A stretch of DNA of 64,000 nt from Thuidium tamariscinum (Eukaryota; Streptophyta; Bryopsida; Hypnales; Thuidiaceae), in contig OZ019759.1 in assembly GCA_947034885.2 (NCBI GenBank), positions 188,501 through 252,500 on the forward strand. Direction: 5' to 3'. The position numbers and the translations under genes were made by a program. A model generated the notes under the pieces. That model ran no database searches, had not been told where the DNA came from, and saw only the letters and a list, made by a program, of their open reading frames with translations. Of the stretch, positions 13,679 to 23,230 are shown in pieces. How positions within the stretch are numbered: the stretch's first letter is position 1; the number at the start of each line of letters is the position of its first letter.

Positions 13679-14305
13679 CTACACATGCAATGTACTCTTT
13701 AGTTTTGCCATGGCCTCCAAAATCTCTGGTCTCCGACTGTATCCAATTGCAATCTGTCCAGCTTCGCAAATTTCATCCTTCCGTTGTTTCCTCAGCGACC
13801 GATCCTCCCACGAATCCCATGATGGAGACAAAGAGTGGCTACAAGACGGCCATTGTCTCTTCATCTTAAACTTCTCCCCATGAGACTTGGACAACACTCT
13901 GGACAGACTTGACCAAATAACAGAGCGGGTCCTGATTGGCATTTGTTTGACTTCAATCATCGAGGTCAAATTCCCCGGCGTCACAATAGGGTAATTTGCA
14001 TCACCATAAAGCTTCCTTTGGGTTCCCTTGTCTGACGCCAATGGATCTACTGAAGGCTCTCGAGATTGCAATGGCGAAGGCGAGGCAGACACAGGCAAGC
14101 AAGGCTTCCAATCTGGAGGACTATTGACTTCTCCATCCTCCATGGGTTTGGTAGAAAAATCCATGGAAGAATTCAAGGTCGGAGAAGAGCCAAGGAAGTT
14201 CCCAGTGCTAAAGACGACGTATTGTCTGTACTTACAAAAAGAATCCTCAGAAACATGGCAAGATAAATGACCTCGAGGTTCATGGCTATCTGAGACGACC
14301 AGCAT
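13679..14305 (-). CDS. Exon 7: C-terminal exon of the ParB/HAD gene
   Basis: This exon stays open for 208 codons after a TTTCAG acceptor at 14306-14307 and carries the terminal stop of the model. The product is Ser/Pro-rich, then basic (RSLRKQRKDE), and has no recognised domain. It is the longest uninterrupted frame in the left part of the element. The ATG at its first base is probably not a real start but an internal Met of the spliced protein. Confidence 0.45.
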   Translation of the reverse strand: MLVVSDSHEPRGHLSCHVSEDSFCKYRQYVVFSTGNFLGSSPTLNSSMDFSTKPMEDGEVNSPPDWKPCLPVSASPSPLQSREPSVDPLASDKGTQRKLYGDANYPIVTPGNLTSMIEVKQMPIRTRSVIWSSLSRVLSKSHGEKFKMKRQWPSCSHSLSPSWDSWEDRSLRKQRKDEICEAGQIAIGYSRRPEILEAMAKLKSTLHV

Positions 14306-14431
14306 CTGAAAGCAACAAGAAACAATAGAAAAACCTTAAGCACTAGAAATTCACAACAACAATAGAAACAACATAGTAAATCAAAGTGTTACTGAATTCA
14401 CAATCTGTGTAGATACAAGTACCAAACTATG

Positions 14432-14454
14432 AATCAGCTCGACTCGAGTTGAAA
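14432..14454. repeat. 23-bp palindrome copy, intron 6
   Basis: Left arm AATCAGCTCGA is exact, centre C; the right arm TCGAGTTGAAA has mismatches. It lies in intron 6 of the ParB/HAD gene. Confidence 0.7.
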
Positions 14455-14482
14455 TGAGAATAAATAAGAAGAAGCGTAGTAG

Positions 14483-14505
14483 AATCAGCTTGACTAGAGC
14501 AAGAA
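14483..14505. repeat. Degenerate 23-bp palindrome copy, intron 6
   Basis: AATCAGCTTGA, centre C, TAGAGCAAGAA: the left arm has one change and the right arm is degraded. It lies 51 bp from the first copy in the same intron. Confidence 0.5.
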
Positions 14506-14656
14506 TTAAAAAAAATAGAAGTAACATAAATTGATACGGATCATCCCCGCTCGAGCTAAGATAAAACTTCAAAAATTCCAACTAAAATATTGAATGTGCT
14601 ACAGATTAACTCATCCCAAGCTAAACTCCATACCTTGACAAGTTCCCCTAACTAAC

Positions 14657-15364
14657 ATTGTGTGATCCTCGAACAACCTCCATCAACTTGTCATACTCTC
14701 GATGGCCCCTTTCGTCACAAAGCATTCGTCGCCCGATTCTTCCATTTTTATTGTCCCGAAAAGACTTTAACCCCATGCCGCAATGGACATGCAACTACTG
14801 AAACCAGGAAAGTAGTGTTTCGAGAAGGAAATTGTCCTTCTCCCCATTTCCCTTGTAATTCCAAGATTCTATAAGAACTACATTCGCGGGCAGGGTCATG
14901 ACGTGCTTTTGAGGATTGTCGTCTACTATCACAATATTATTAGAAGTAAATCCCCCCCGTGCATATGCGTACAAGACGTCTAGGTTCTTTAAAAACAAGT
15001 CCTTATCTGTTCCGGGTTCTTTAAAAGATGTAAGCCTTCTAGATTTATCCCTACACTTTATGGTCTTACAGACGTCCTATCCGAGCATAAGGACAGGCAT
15101 TTGCCCATCACGAAAAAGATATTTACAAATATCATGAGTGGTGGATATTTTCATTGAACTCCATACAGATATGAAAGCTATCTTTTGTAATTCACTAAGG
15201 AACGTGGAACAATTCGGTCTGACAAAAACAGCCTTTGGTCCTACGACCACGGCCATTGTGGCCAAATGCGGGTCGGATTGTTTGTTGAATTGCTTAATAG
15301 ACCCCTTTGATTTCCAATCTTTTGCAACACAGAGTTCGCCGTTGAGATCCAGGATGACGTGAAT
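14657..15364 (-). pseudogene. Exon 6: FCP1/NIF-like HAD phosphatase domain
   Basis: The exon opens with IHVILDLNGEL, matching HAD motif I (D-x-[DN]-G), with the nucleophile Asp present and the second Asp replaced by Asn. VFVRPNCSTFLSEL and AFISVWSSM follow, fitting the RPG-F and VWTS motif II region of FCP1-like phosphatases. Next is a Lys before the last motif (SFKEPGTDKDLFLKNL) and then NIVIVDDNPQKHV, the motif III/IV acidic pair. A terminal ETLLSWFQ helix is typical of the family. Stops at 15077 and 14795 (both TAG) replace likely Gln codons. If translated, it could be a Ser/Thr phosphatase or a catalytically weak relative. The 3' border (AAT|GTTAGT at 14657, or 14634) is uncertain. Confidence 0.65.
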
Positions 15365-15591
15365 CTACTTCTCTACGCCCCTGGACCTCAATGGCCAATG
15401 AACACCTTCAGATTCCCCCCCACGCGATACTGGAGGGTCAGATCCCTGCTAAAAAACCCAGTACACCACAACCAGTTATCAAAAGAAACTGGCACATTTG
15501 CAGTTTACAACGCAAACCCGAATAACAACATCATTTCAGAAGACAAGGAACAATCAACACCTAAGTACAGAAAGGTAGAGAGAAATTTTAC

Positions 15592-15821
15592 CTCCCGTTG
15601 TGTTCTATCAGAAGGCTCAGCTCTAGTTTCTTGAGCACCAGGTAAAGAAGTCAGTGCAATAATGTCTTCATTACACGAGATTGAGACGCTTTCAATCTTG
15701 TTATCAACTGGGAGAATGATTTGAACAGAACACGGAGTATATGGTACGGTGGAAGGCTCTACAATCTCATGCGATTTCCCAACATTTACAGATTCTACGA
15801 TATAGAAATATAAGGAAACAC
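15592..15821 (-). pseudogene. Exon 5: short linker exon of the ParB/HAD gene
   Basis: Open throughout (77 codons), bounded by CACAGAG| and CGGGAG|GTAAAA. The translation is Ser/Glu/Val-rich (ESVNVGKSHEIVEPST and onward) without a known motif, and it joins exon 6 in phase 0 just before the HAD domain. It probably forms the linker between the coiled-coil region and the HAD domain. Confidence 0.45.
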
Positions 15822-15979
15822 CTCTGTGAGAATAAAATATATACACTCAAAACTGAGATTTTAAATACATAAAGTCTCCAAAATAGAAAGACTCCACGGT
15901 TATCCCCACTGGTTGTAAGGCTCCGCCAACAGAGAGTCTGCAACTATAAAAACAAAACAACTAGCCTGCTCTATATGCA

Positions 15980-16002
15980 ATCTAGCTCGAGTCGAGCTGA
16001 TA
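15980..16002. repeat. 23-bp palindrome copy, intron 4
   Basis: The core AGCTCGA-G-TCGAGCT is perfect, with ATCT and GATA at the outer ends. It lies in the 219-bp intron 4 next to an A-run. Confidence 0.75.
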
Positions 16003-16040
16003 AGCAAAAAAAAAAAAATCAGGTTGTCATTGGGCACAAC

Positions 16041-17245
16041 CTGCAGGTGGATCTCCGGTGGTTAAGGAAGCATTTCCAATTTCCATCGGAGATGCATCCA
16101 AGGGCAAGTTGTGCCCAATCTCTGGCTTCTACGCAGGTGCTGACGTAGCCTCCAAATCTCCACGCTTGCGCTCGGTGATGATGGCCTCTAGCTCCTTGTC
16201 CAAAGAGGTCTCCGGAAACTCGTCATCGATTGGAGGCCTTGGTACAGAAACTAGAGACTCCAAGGGCAGAGGAGCTGATAAGGGAGATTCAACTGGCAAT
16301 GGTGGAGGTGTTGCTACAAGCAACTGAACTGGAATTGGCGAAGGTGCTCTATCCATACCATGCAAGCTCGTTGCATTGCTGTTGTTGGAACCAGTTGCTT
16401 GGCCCTACATGATTTGAGGGAACACTAGGTTTGGAGGTTCAATGGCTGCCATAGGCTGAACCCCAGCTTGCTTCACAAGAATCTGCAATAAATCCCTATT
16501 AATCTTCGACTCCTCTCGAATCCAATCCTGCGTGCTCTTATGCATCTCTAAGTTACGGAGCCTGTCGTTGGCTTGGTCTGTCTTAATTTGTGCCAAGACA
16601 AGATCTGTTTACTTCTGCTAATTCTCTATCTGCCTCTGCTGATTCGCCGCTTGCTGGCGCAAGAGCGCAATAGACTCAGCGTTCGTCTTCTGAATTTCAG
16701 CAAGTTGTGCCACCACACTCGCAATAGTGTCCCTCTTCCTTTTCTTCTGTGGCCTTTGAGATGGTGCAGGGCTTCTCAGCGCTGGTGGTACTAGCGGAAG
16801 AGATTGTGCTGCGACGAGGGGGGGCACTCCCGTGGGTGGGGGCATTGAGGAAGCTACAGAGTTGTGCACATCTCCTACACCACGACTTGTTGGCGTGGGG
16901 AAGTCCTCAAGGCCCACATCATCATCATAATCATCATCTTCTGTCTCCTCGTCATCGGAGGATAAATCTTCGACCTCATCAAAAACAGGAGCATCCTTTT
17001 GTTTCAAATTCTTCTGCGGGGAGTCCTAGCTAGACCGCAGACGCATATAAGACGAAGAAGGCTCCCCTTGCACCCCACTAACACTGCGAGCTTTAAGCAG
17101 ACGATAGCCATTCGCAAGAAAGTCGTTTTTGTCAAGGAACAAAGCCTTCGCACAAATCTCTTCCCAATCATAGGAATCCTCCAGCTTTCCGCATGTATAC
17201 GCATCCACACAACTCATTTGCACATACATTTGGCATATGAGATTA
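16041..17245 (-). pseudogene. Exon 4: Cys-rich start, acidic stretch and coiled coil
   Basis: The exon begins NLICQM, continuing the Cys cluster (C-x7-C-x5-C), then YDWEEICAKALF. It passes into a strongly acidic run around 16970-16920 (DDEETEDDDYDDD), a Pro-rich stretch, a basic patch PQKKRKRD that could be a nuclear localisation signal, and a Gln/Arg-rich coiled coil with NQQRQIEN. Five stops (17026, 16618, 16609, 16405, 16129) all stand where Gln would fit. The exon ends CCTGCAG|GTTGTG. Confidence 0.5.
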
Positions 17246-17296
17246 CTCACTATATAATACTAATTAGAAGAGTTTATTGATGCCAGATGATAGACG

Positions 17297-17319
17297 GATC
17301 AGCTTGAACTGAGGTGAAT
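17297..17319. repeat. Degenerate 23-bp palindrome copy, intron 3
   Basis: GATCAGCTTGA, centre A, CTGAGGTGAAT: a weak copy occupying the short (91-bp) intron 3 of the ParB/HAD gene. Confidence 0.5.
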
Positions 17320-17336
17320 TTCAATCAAACTTTTAC

Positions 17337-18688
17337 CATTGCCGCGGATGTCAGCTTCCCCCCCGCGAACACTGAGAACAAATAACTTCCAGGACTACAA
17401 AATTTTCTTACAACCCACAAATAAAATTCCATTCTCAATTCCATTCGGTGTTGTAGATTCGATACTCAAGCTCATTGTAAGCACGCCCTTTCGTATATCT
17501 AGCTGTCCCTCGCACGTCAAACTCAGGCGGAATTTTTACGTAAGATTCATTGTCGGGGTGCTGGAGAAACATTAAGAGCACTTTCTTGGGTGCTTTTGTT
17601 GTTGTCTGATCTTCTAGGTGATCAAATTTGCCAGAACTATATAGGCTGTAGTCGATAGTATACGCCTTCATCTGATCATCAGACTCCACGAAGTTCAAGA
17701 CCTGAGCCTGTTCTTTCTCATCTGCACAAATGAAAAACCAAGAACAAAGATCGGGGAGAGCCGGCTTCTTCACTTTGCACATTGAGGACATGACCTCAAC
17801 AAAGTATGGAGTGTCAACAGTCGACCTCTCTTTTCGGTCGACTCCTGGCAAATTACGGAAATCAATTAGACCGAGTGGCATTTGCTTAACTGTTTCGGGA
17901 GTCCAAGCATCGACATGCCATTCAGAATACATATTTGAACTCGTGTTATATGTTCGATAGTGACCCTTTGCTGTTGGTCACACGAACTTTTTCCTGTGCT
18001 CAAGGAAAACCTTGAAGAACTCATATGCCTGCTCAGACAGTTCCGCGCAGGACTTGTTCTTCGAGCTCACAAGCTTTGCCTTTGCAAAATAAGCCTCTCC
18101 TGGTCGGTCTAAAAGAACATCCATCGTTGCCTTTGTGATGCATCGGTCTTTTTTAAAAGACTTCCACTTCTCCAGAATAACTTCGTTGTTTGTGTTTAGG
18201 AGACCAAGCTGTGGGTCGATTTGATGAAGCTCTCTCTTTACAAGATGTTTGCGCTTTTGCCTCTCCACCCACTCCTTCGTGGTGAAACAACTATTGAGGT
18301 TTGAAGAAATTGCCTTAATAGTCACCTTTGGATATACGTACTTCCGCTCCTTGCCAGATTGATTGAGGATGTGCATTGCTAATTTCTTAAGATCATCATA
18401 GCTTAAGTTTCCAAGGAATTTGAAGGACTCCCAACTAAGCATGCAGCTCTCAAGGTTCCAATCCTTTCTGGCATTGAAAAACTTACAAGTGTCTGGATTC
18501 ATAAGTTCTCCATGCGCAGCGGCTGTGATAACTTCACTCCAAAGTTTGTAGACATCATCTGGAGCGGTGATAATTTTAAGCTCATTTGTGAGCTTGAGCT
18601 TTTCTTCTCTATCCTTTTTCATTGTGAGTTTCAGATTCTTGTTCGCATCAATCATGGAAAACCGAACACTCACTACTTTCTCAAACTC
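17337..18688 (-). pseudogene. Exon 3: unrecognised middle region with start of a Cys/His cluster
   Basis: The exon starts after ATCGCAG and ends CAATG|GTAAAA. About 440 codons show good coding character, with charged helices and aromatic segments, but no family I can name. The last 20 codons contain C-x2-C, then H-x3-C completed across the intron, a spacing reminiscent of PHD-type zinc fingers. Stops at 17978 (TGA), 17435 (TGA), 17408 (TAA) and 17351 (TGA) interrupt the frame without any shift. Confidence 0.5.
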
Positions 18689-18723
18689 CTGCGATATCAC
18701 CACAACCAAATAAAGAGAATGAA

Positions 18724-18746
18724 AATCAGCTCGATTCGAGCTGATG
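18724..18746. repeat. 23-bp palindrome copy, intron 2
   Basis: AATCAGCTCGA, centre T, TCGAGCTGATG: one mismatch in 22 arm positions. It lies in the 155-bp intron 2. Confidence 0.85.
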
Positions 18747-18843
18747 CACAGAGCGTTCTATGTAACCATCGAACAAATGTTTACAGAATCAGTAATCAGA
18801 AACATATGTCAGAAAGGCATTACAAAGACAAGTCATGACTCAC

Positions 18844-20290
18844 ATGAAATTTCTAGGCATTTCGATGACTGTCGACTGTGCGACGAGCAGCAGTGCTTTG
18901 TCCAACTGAAGCTGCTTGGAGTATGTTCTTTGGGGAGCCCATATCTTGCCAAATGGATCGAGCACCAAGAATATTGGTAGCCCAGGATGGCTGAATAGCC
19001 ACGAAGTAGTTGACACGATTATAGAACGCTGAAATGAATCGAAGTTTCTCTTCATCGGTCGTCCACACCACAAAACAATTCCACTTTCAAAAGGGCTTCC
19101 TAGTTTCTTCGTCAATTCCATTCTTGTTGTCCATCATCCACTTGCTAGTAGCGACGTTGTGTTGACCATTGATGACATAGAATGTCCCGTTCTCGATGTC
19201 TTCCCACTTGTCAGGTTTAGTGGTTATTCCCACGCGCATAACACACAACGTCTGCTTCGTGCTTTTATCAGGTATGTTTAGAAGGTAGTTGACCATGTCC
19301 TTGACCAATTTGTCCTCCTTGGACCGAATATTGAAGGTGGCGGGTGCTTGGATAAGTTTGTCAATGTCAATTTCTTTTTTCGTGTCCACCTTCAGAATAT
19401 ATGTGTCTTTGCATTGCTCCCAAAATCTCTTGTAAACAGCACTGACCTCTGTGTAATCGTGCTTGTGTTCAGTGGCGGTGGAGAAGAGAACATTCTGCAT
19501 TTCTTCTGCGTAATTGCCCTCAATCACTCCTGACAGCTCTAATGACTTAGGGGGCAACTTGGACGCAGATGCTTCTGTTGCTTTTCCTTTCTTCTGTGAC
19601 TGACTTTGCACCCGCTTCGCTATACTTCGTTGTAGCTTACTCGCGCCCGTTTTGGATGGCTCTACAATTTTAGAGCTTCTAGTAACACCTTGGTTTACGA
19701 CCTCAATGGATACAGAACAAGGTTTAGACATCTTCTTCTGCATCTCTAACTTCCCCTTCAATGTATTGAAATCATTGAAAACTAATCGAATTTTTGAGCA
19801 CAATCGCTTCCATGAAAGTGGTGTGCCATCCGTGTTCTACCACTCCTTGTTATCAATCTTCCTTTCCAATTCCTTGATCACTTCACAAAAAGGTGTTGGT
19901 TCTATACTGACAAGGAGTTCTGTCATTGTGAATGGGATAAGCTTTGAGTCCAGGCAAATTGCAAAATGATACTGATCCATACTATCAGTATCACGAAGCG
20001 TTGTTACACACTTGATTTTGATCATTGGATGGGTGTCGGTTTCGACGTCCTTGACCTTCTCATCGAAGGAGAGGTTTATGTACGTCTGAGACTTCTTGAA
20101 CTTGAAAACGAAAATGATCTGATTTGTAAATGGAACCAAAGACAGACTCCAGCCTTCCACCTCTTCGGGCTCTTTAAACTCCCAGTACTCTCCCTCGACC
20201 AGAATGTCATCTTGCGTATCAAGTTCTTCTGGACATTGCAGCTCACATTTTTTGAAGTACATTTCCAGTTTTTTGGTTTGCTCTTCCATC
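18844..20290 (-). pseudogene. Exon 2: N-terminal domain and ParB/DGQHR-like domain
   Basis: The exon opens after a GTGCAG acceptor and closes at CAT|GTGAGT. Its first 150 codons are an unrecognised acidic domain. A Ser/Lys-rich linker follows (about 19750-19560). Next comes PATFNIRSKEDKLVKDM and, after a Trp/Asp-rich stretch, the motif FYVINGQHNVATSKWMMD. G-Q-H-(N/R)-x3-A is the signature loop of the ParB/sulfiredoxin-like fold (DGQHR in ParB-like nucleases). The motif is followed by WNCFVVWTTDEEKLRFISAF and a conserved-looking YN-R-VNYF stretch. Stops: TAG 19837-19839, TGA 19087-19089, TAG 18853-18855. The ParB-fold call rests on motif resemblance. Confidence 0.55.
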
Positions 20291-20322
20291 CTGCACGAGT
20301 TTAATCTACATCAGTTATGCTT

Positions 20323-20345
20323 TTTCAGCTTGATTCGAGTTGATT
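20323..20345. repeat. 23-bp palindrome copy, intron 1 (first)
   Basis: TTTCAGCTTGA, centre T, TCGAGTTGATT. It lies 31 bp inside the 3' end of intron 1, close to the acceptor of exon 2. Confidence 0.7.
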
Positions 20346-20413
20346 TGCTTTCATCTTACTGGATTACGCTCTTTAAATTTTTATTCGCTGCGATGTTTGA
20401 TACACTTGTTAAA

Positions 20414-20436
20414 GATCAACTCGATTTGAGCTGCTT
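20414..20436. repeat. 23-bp palindrome copy, intron 1 (second)
   Basis: GATCAACTCGA, centre T, TTGAGCTGCTT; several substitutions, most of them transitions. Confidence 0.65.
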
Positions 20437-20605
20437 AGCGATCCTTGACTGCTAAATCGAATATTAAATATAATCTTGATCGGCTTATTGGATTGATTTG
20501 TTTTGGATGAGTTCTATTTTATCTAGCAGAAGTCTATTTCATTGTCTATTTCAATTTACAGTCGTGATGCTTTCATATTTTTGTTGCCTTTTGACTCTTA
20601 AGGCG

Positions 20606-20628
20606 AATCAGCTCGAGTCGAGCTGATT
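20606..20628. repeat. 23-bp palindrome copy, intron 1 (third, perfect)
   Basis: AATCAGCTCGA, centre G, TCGAGCTGATT: both arms are perfect, and one further base pair (G/C at 20605 and 20629) extends the symmetry. This is the best copy and defines the consensus. Confidence 0.9.
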
Positions 20629-20761
20629 CCGACTCAGTTTCTTCAAGGCGGTGTGCGTTAATTAAGTAGAGGTGCCGCTACAATGTATCGGTTTTCGTGG
20701 GGTTGATGATCTGAGATTTGGGACTACGTTTTGAGGTTCTTTACTAGTAAGATTTCACGTG

Positions 20762-20784
20762 AATCAGTTTGAATCGAGCAGATT
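20762..20784. repeat. 23-bp palindrome copy, intron 1 (fourth)
   Basis: AATCAGTTTGA, centre A, TCGAGCAGATT; three substitutions from the consensus, of which the two in the left arm are C-to-T. Confidence 0.7.
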
Positions 20785-20804
20785 TGCGTTGTGTGGTTGC
20801 AGCA

Positions 20805-20827
20805 AATCAGCTCGAACCGAGCTGATT
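20805..20827. repeat. 23-bp palindrome copy, intron 1 (fifth)
   Basis: AATCAGCTCGA, centre A, CCGAGCTGATT: one mismatch. It is 43 bp from the fourth copy. Confidence 0.85.
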
Positions 20828-21234
20828 TTTCTTTTTCTTTTGAGGTCTATAATTTCTCCCTATGATGATTTGACCGTGAGTTTCAGAATGTAAGAGATCA
20901 GTTAGGTTTGTTTAGTTCGGTACATGAAACAATTTTAGGGTTTTTTTTTACTACGTTTTGCAGTTTAGGGTCACACTTCTATTGTTCTGATACTGTACCT
21001 GGATTCTTTAGTCTGTGGCCCCACTGAAATTAAACAAGACTTAACTACACTCGCATGATCCGGAATTTCAACTACAATTTTATGGTACTGAAATTCTAAA
21101 TCAGTCCCTCTAACCGTGGGCAAATAACAACACACAATTGCAAATCAAATTCAACTGAACCCTACAACTAGCCAGACAATTTGTAATAACATGCAATTAG
21201 AAGTATGCAATTAGGATTTGGGGTTCAGTATCAC

Positions 21235-21286
21235 CTCCAAAACTGTGTGCACCGAGCTGAATTCATCGCTCCAGCCATTGCAGACC
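21235..21286 (-). CDS. Predicted start exon of the ParB/HAD gene
   Basis: On the minus strand TTTTAG precedes this short exon, so a 5' UTR intron is likely. It holds an ATG at 21278, codes for MAGAMNSARCTQFW and ends TGG AG|GTGATA. Joining to exon 2 at 20290 gives TGG AGG ATG GAA in frame. The only support is the splice phase and the clean open frame, so an alternative is that translation starts at the ATG at 20289. Confidence 0.5.
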
Positions 21287-22990
21287 CTAAAACACAAAAG
21301 TGTTGTTCCTAGTCTTCCAAATCAAACGGAATTGCTCAAATACGGTGAACACCTGTTGTGAAAAGGCAGAGCAGGGCAAATATTATTAGCTAATTCAGCA
21401 CAATGAAACAATAGCCCACCCAATGCAAACAACATTTCTGTTTTTAACAAAAAAGAAGTAAAAATCAATACAAAATAAAAAGCCTCCTTCATCTTTGAAA
21501 AAAGCAAATGCTATTAACAAATTCTAAACACTATTTTCACGAAAATGCAACAAAAGACCATCCAATGCCAACAACATTCACAGGAAAACATAATTGAAGT
21601 AAAATCAAACCATTAAGAAAAGGCTCATTCATGTTAAAGTTCTCCCGAAGAGGGCAAGCATTTTCAAACAACCTGAAGAAAATAGGAAATGCAACTTTCT
21701 AAAACGACAGTGTCAATCATCGCCTGGTGTCTACAAAGACTCCGCATATGATACTGAATCTCCTGTTTGGACGACCGACCAGGAGAGGGCTGTGTCGCTG
21801 TGACCTCTGTATCCGCTGTCAGTCAGCAGTGGTGAGAGAATTATGGTTGGTACATTTAAGTAGTTCAGGTTGCATTCAGAATATCTAATAAGTGTGATAA
21901 GTTCTTTGTTCAACGACAGAACAATGTTTCGGGGAGAAGCGCAAGCTGAGTTAGTTCCTTGTTAAGAGGTGTATTTCTTTCTTCTTCGTTTTGTTTTTGA
22001 AGCTTTCTTAAAGCGTATTAATGAAGCAGCTCACTGATCTTACGATTAGAGAGTGCTACAGCTAAGGTTATGAGTATCAGTTTGAGCTTTATTGCCTCAA
22101 GATTTTTTCACTTCCAATTTTCTAAGTGACTGAAAACTTCTACATCTCAAAACCCTAGGTCGATTTCCAAGATCATGCACAAAGTTCAAAAGACAAGAAC
22201 TACAGGAAATGACACAACTAAAAGGGAAACGGACTCACCACGCCAAACTCTGCTCTCACCAGATTATGCTCCTCCAAGCCTACACCTTCCAACTCCCTGA
22301 AGCCTCGCCAAAAGACAACGACAAAAACCGCGGCTACAACAATCTCGCTTCCTTGCAGCAATCGGAACAACAATCTCGCTTCCTTGCCAAATGATACTGA
22401 AAAGAACCGCGCCTAAGGACAACACTCTCGCTTCCTCGCAGCGTTCAAACTTGGAACAACCAAACACTCACACGTTCTACCAGGTGGCTCAACTCTCTCA
22501 CGAACCCTACCACCAAGTGCACTACAACAGGAAAACAGAAGACGAGGAAGACGCACGCAAAACACAAAAAGCTGAAGGCGAGAAAATTGCATGCATAGAC
22601 GCAGCCAAAGAGGATCGCAGGCGCAAAGCACCAAACCCTACTTCTGCCGCGAGATACCCGACACAATCAAAGGCTTGGACCGCCTCCACATACCCGACAA
22701 AGAACCCGGTTACAAACAAGCCAGTACCTGCCTCGACATATCCGGGTCGATGATGATACCCGGGTTGATGATGATACCAGGGTCGATGATGATACACGGG
22801 TCGTACACTAATATTCGGGATACAATTTTACCAACCCATTCTGACGTGGTGATACACAGGAGAAAACTTATACCCTGCTGGTTTGGGTATCCAAAAACTA
22901 AAATTCTAATTGTCTAATCCTAAACATGTCATACATAACCGCCATTTTATATAGAATGTGAAAATAACATAGGTGTTTCTTGAATTTGTC
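21287..22990. other. Probable 5' region of the ParB/HAD gene
   Basis: After an AT-rich part (21287-22180) composition rises to a GC-rich patch at about 22200-22800 with no convincing frame in either direction. Its position upstream of the minus-strand start exon, which is preceded by a splice acceptor, fits a 5' UTR exon and promoter region. A similar GC-rich patch lies upstream of the divergent gene at about 31.1-31.3 kb. This is an inference from position and composition only. Confidence 0.3.
22738..22803. repeat. 18-19-bp tandem repeat, about 3.5 copies
   Basis: Units of the type GGGTCGATGATGATACCC repeat with small changes and contain ATGATGATAC each time. It lies inside the GC-rich patch. 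Confidence 0.75.
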
Positions 22991-22994
22991 TTGC

Positions 22995-23230
22995 TTCTAC
23001 CCTATCTATATTTGATCACTTAAATGACCTTCTAGTACATTGTAAGTACAATTAACAATAAGAACTTCTATATTCTACCCTATCTATACTTAATCACTTA
23101 GGTGACCTTCTAGTACATTGTAAATACAGTTAACAATAAGAACTTCTATATTCTACCCTATCTATACTTAATCACTTAGATGACCTTCTAGTACATTGTA
23201 AGTACAATTAACAATAAAAACTTCTATACT
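22995..23230. repeat. 78-bp tandem repeat, three copies
   Basis: TTCTACCCTATCTATA begins units at 22995, 23073 and 23151, an exact 78-bp period. Copies differ at only a few positions, such as AAATGACC, AGGTGACC and AGATGACC, so the array is recent. Confidence 0.9.

Larger units (their letters stand above)
13679..21286 (-). pseudogene. Seven-exon ParB-like / FCP1-HAD fusion gene, interrupted by 14 stops
   Basis: Exons on the minus strand: 21286-21235 (ATG at 21278), 20290-18844, 18688-17337, 17245-16041, 15821-15592, 15364-14657 and 14305-13679. All six junctions have GT-AG borders and keep phase. Coding parts sum to 5,613 nt, exactly 1,871 codons, with no frameshift. In order: an unrecognised N-terminal domain; a ParB/DGQHR-like region (about 19400-18900); a Lys-rich region; a Cys/His cluster across intron 3; an acidic and coiled-coil region; and an FCP1-like HAD phosphatase domain. 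In-frame stops lie at 19837, 19087, 18853, 17978, 17435, 17408, 17351, 17026, 16618, 16609, 16405, 16129, 15077 and 14795 (8 TAG, 4 TGA, 2 TAA). Each could arise from CAG, CAA or CGA by one C-to-T change. It could instead be two adjacent genes, but phase agreement favours one. The role is unknown; it probably belongs to a mobile element. Confidence 0.65.

Noticed and set aside
13679..14305. Exon 7 as an independent 208-residue gene
   Set aside because: A TTTCAG acceptor directly precedes its ATG and its phase fits the upstream HAD exon, so it is more likely the last exon of the large gene.
14530..14552. Further palindrome copy (TCATCCCCGCTCGAGCTAAG)
   Set aside because: Only the central CTCGAG-type core matches; the left arm does not, so it was not counted.
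14634..14657. Alternative donor at 14634 for exon 6
   Set aside because: CAAG|GTATGG is a better donor sequence, but it breaks phase with exon 7 and adds another TAG; the 14657 site keeps phase. This remains uncertain.
16129..17033. Plus-strand frames opposite exon 4 (for example 16749-17033)
   Set aside because: Shadows of the minus-strand gene; they have no splice logic or motifs of their own.
13679..21286. Reassigned stop codons (TAG and TAA as Gln) as explanation for the broken frame
   Set aside because: TGA also interrupts the frame at likely Arg positions, the DUF7869-type gene has a true frameshift, and other fragments in the window are plainly decayed, so decay fits better than a changed code.
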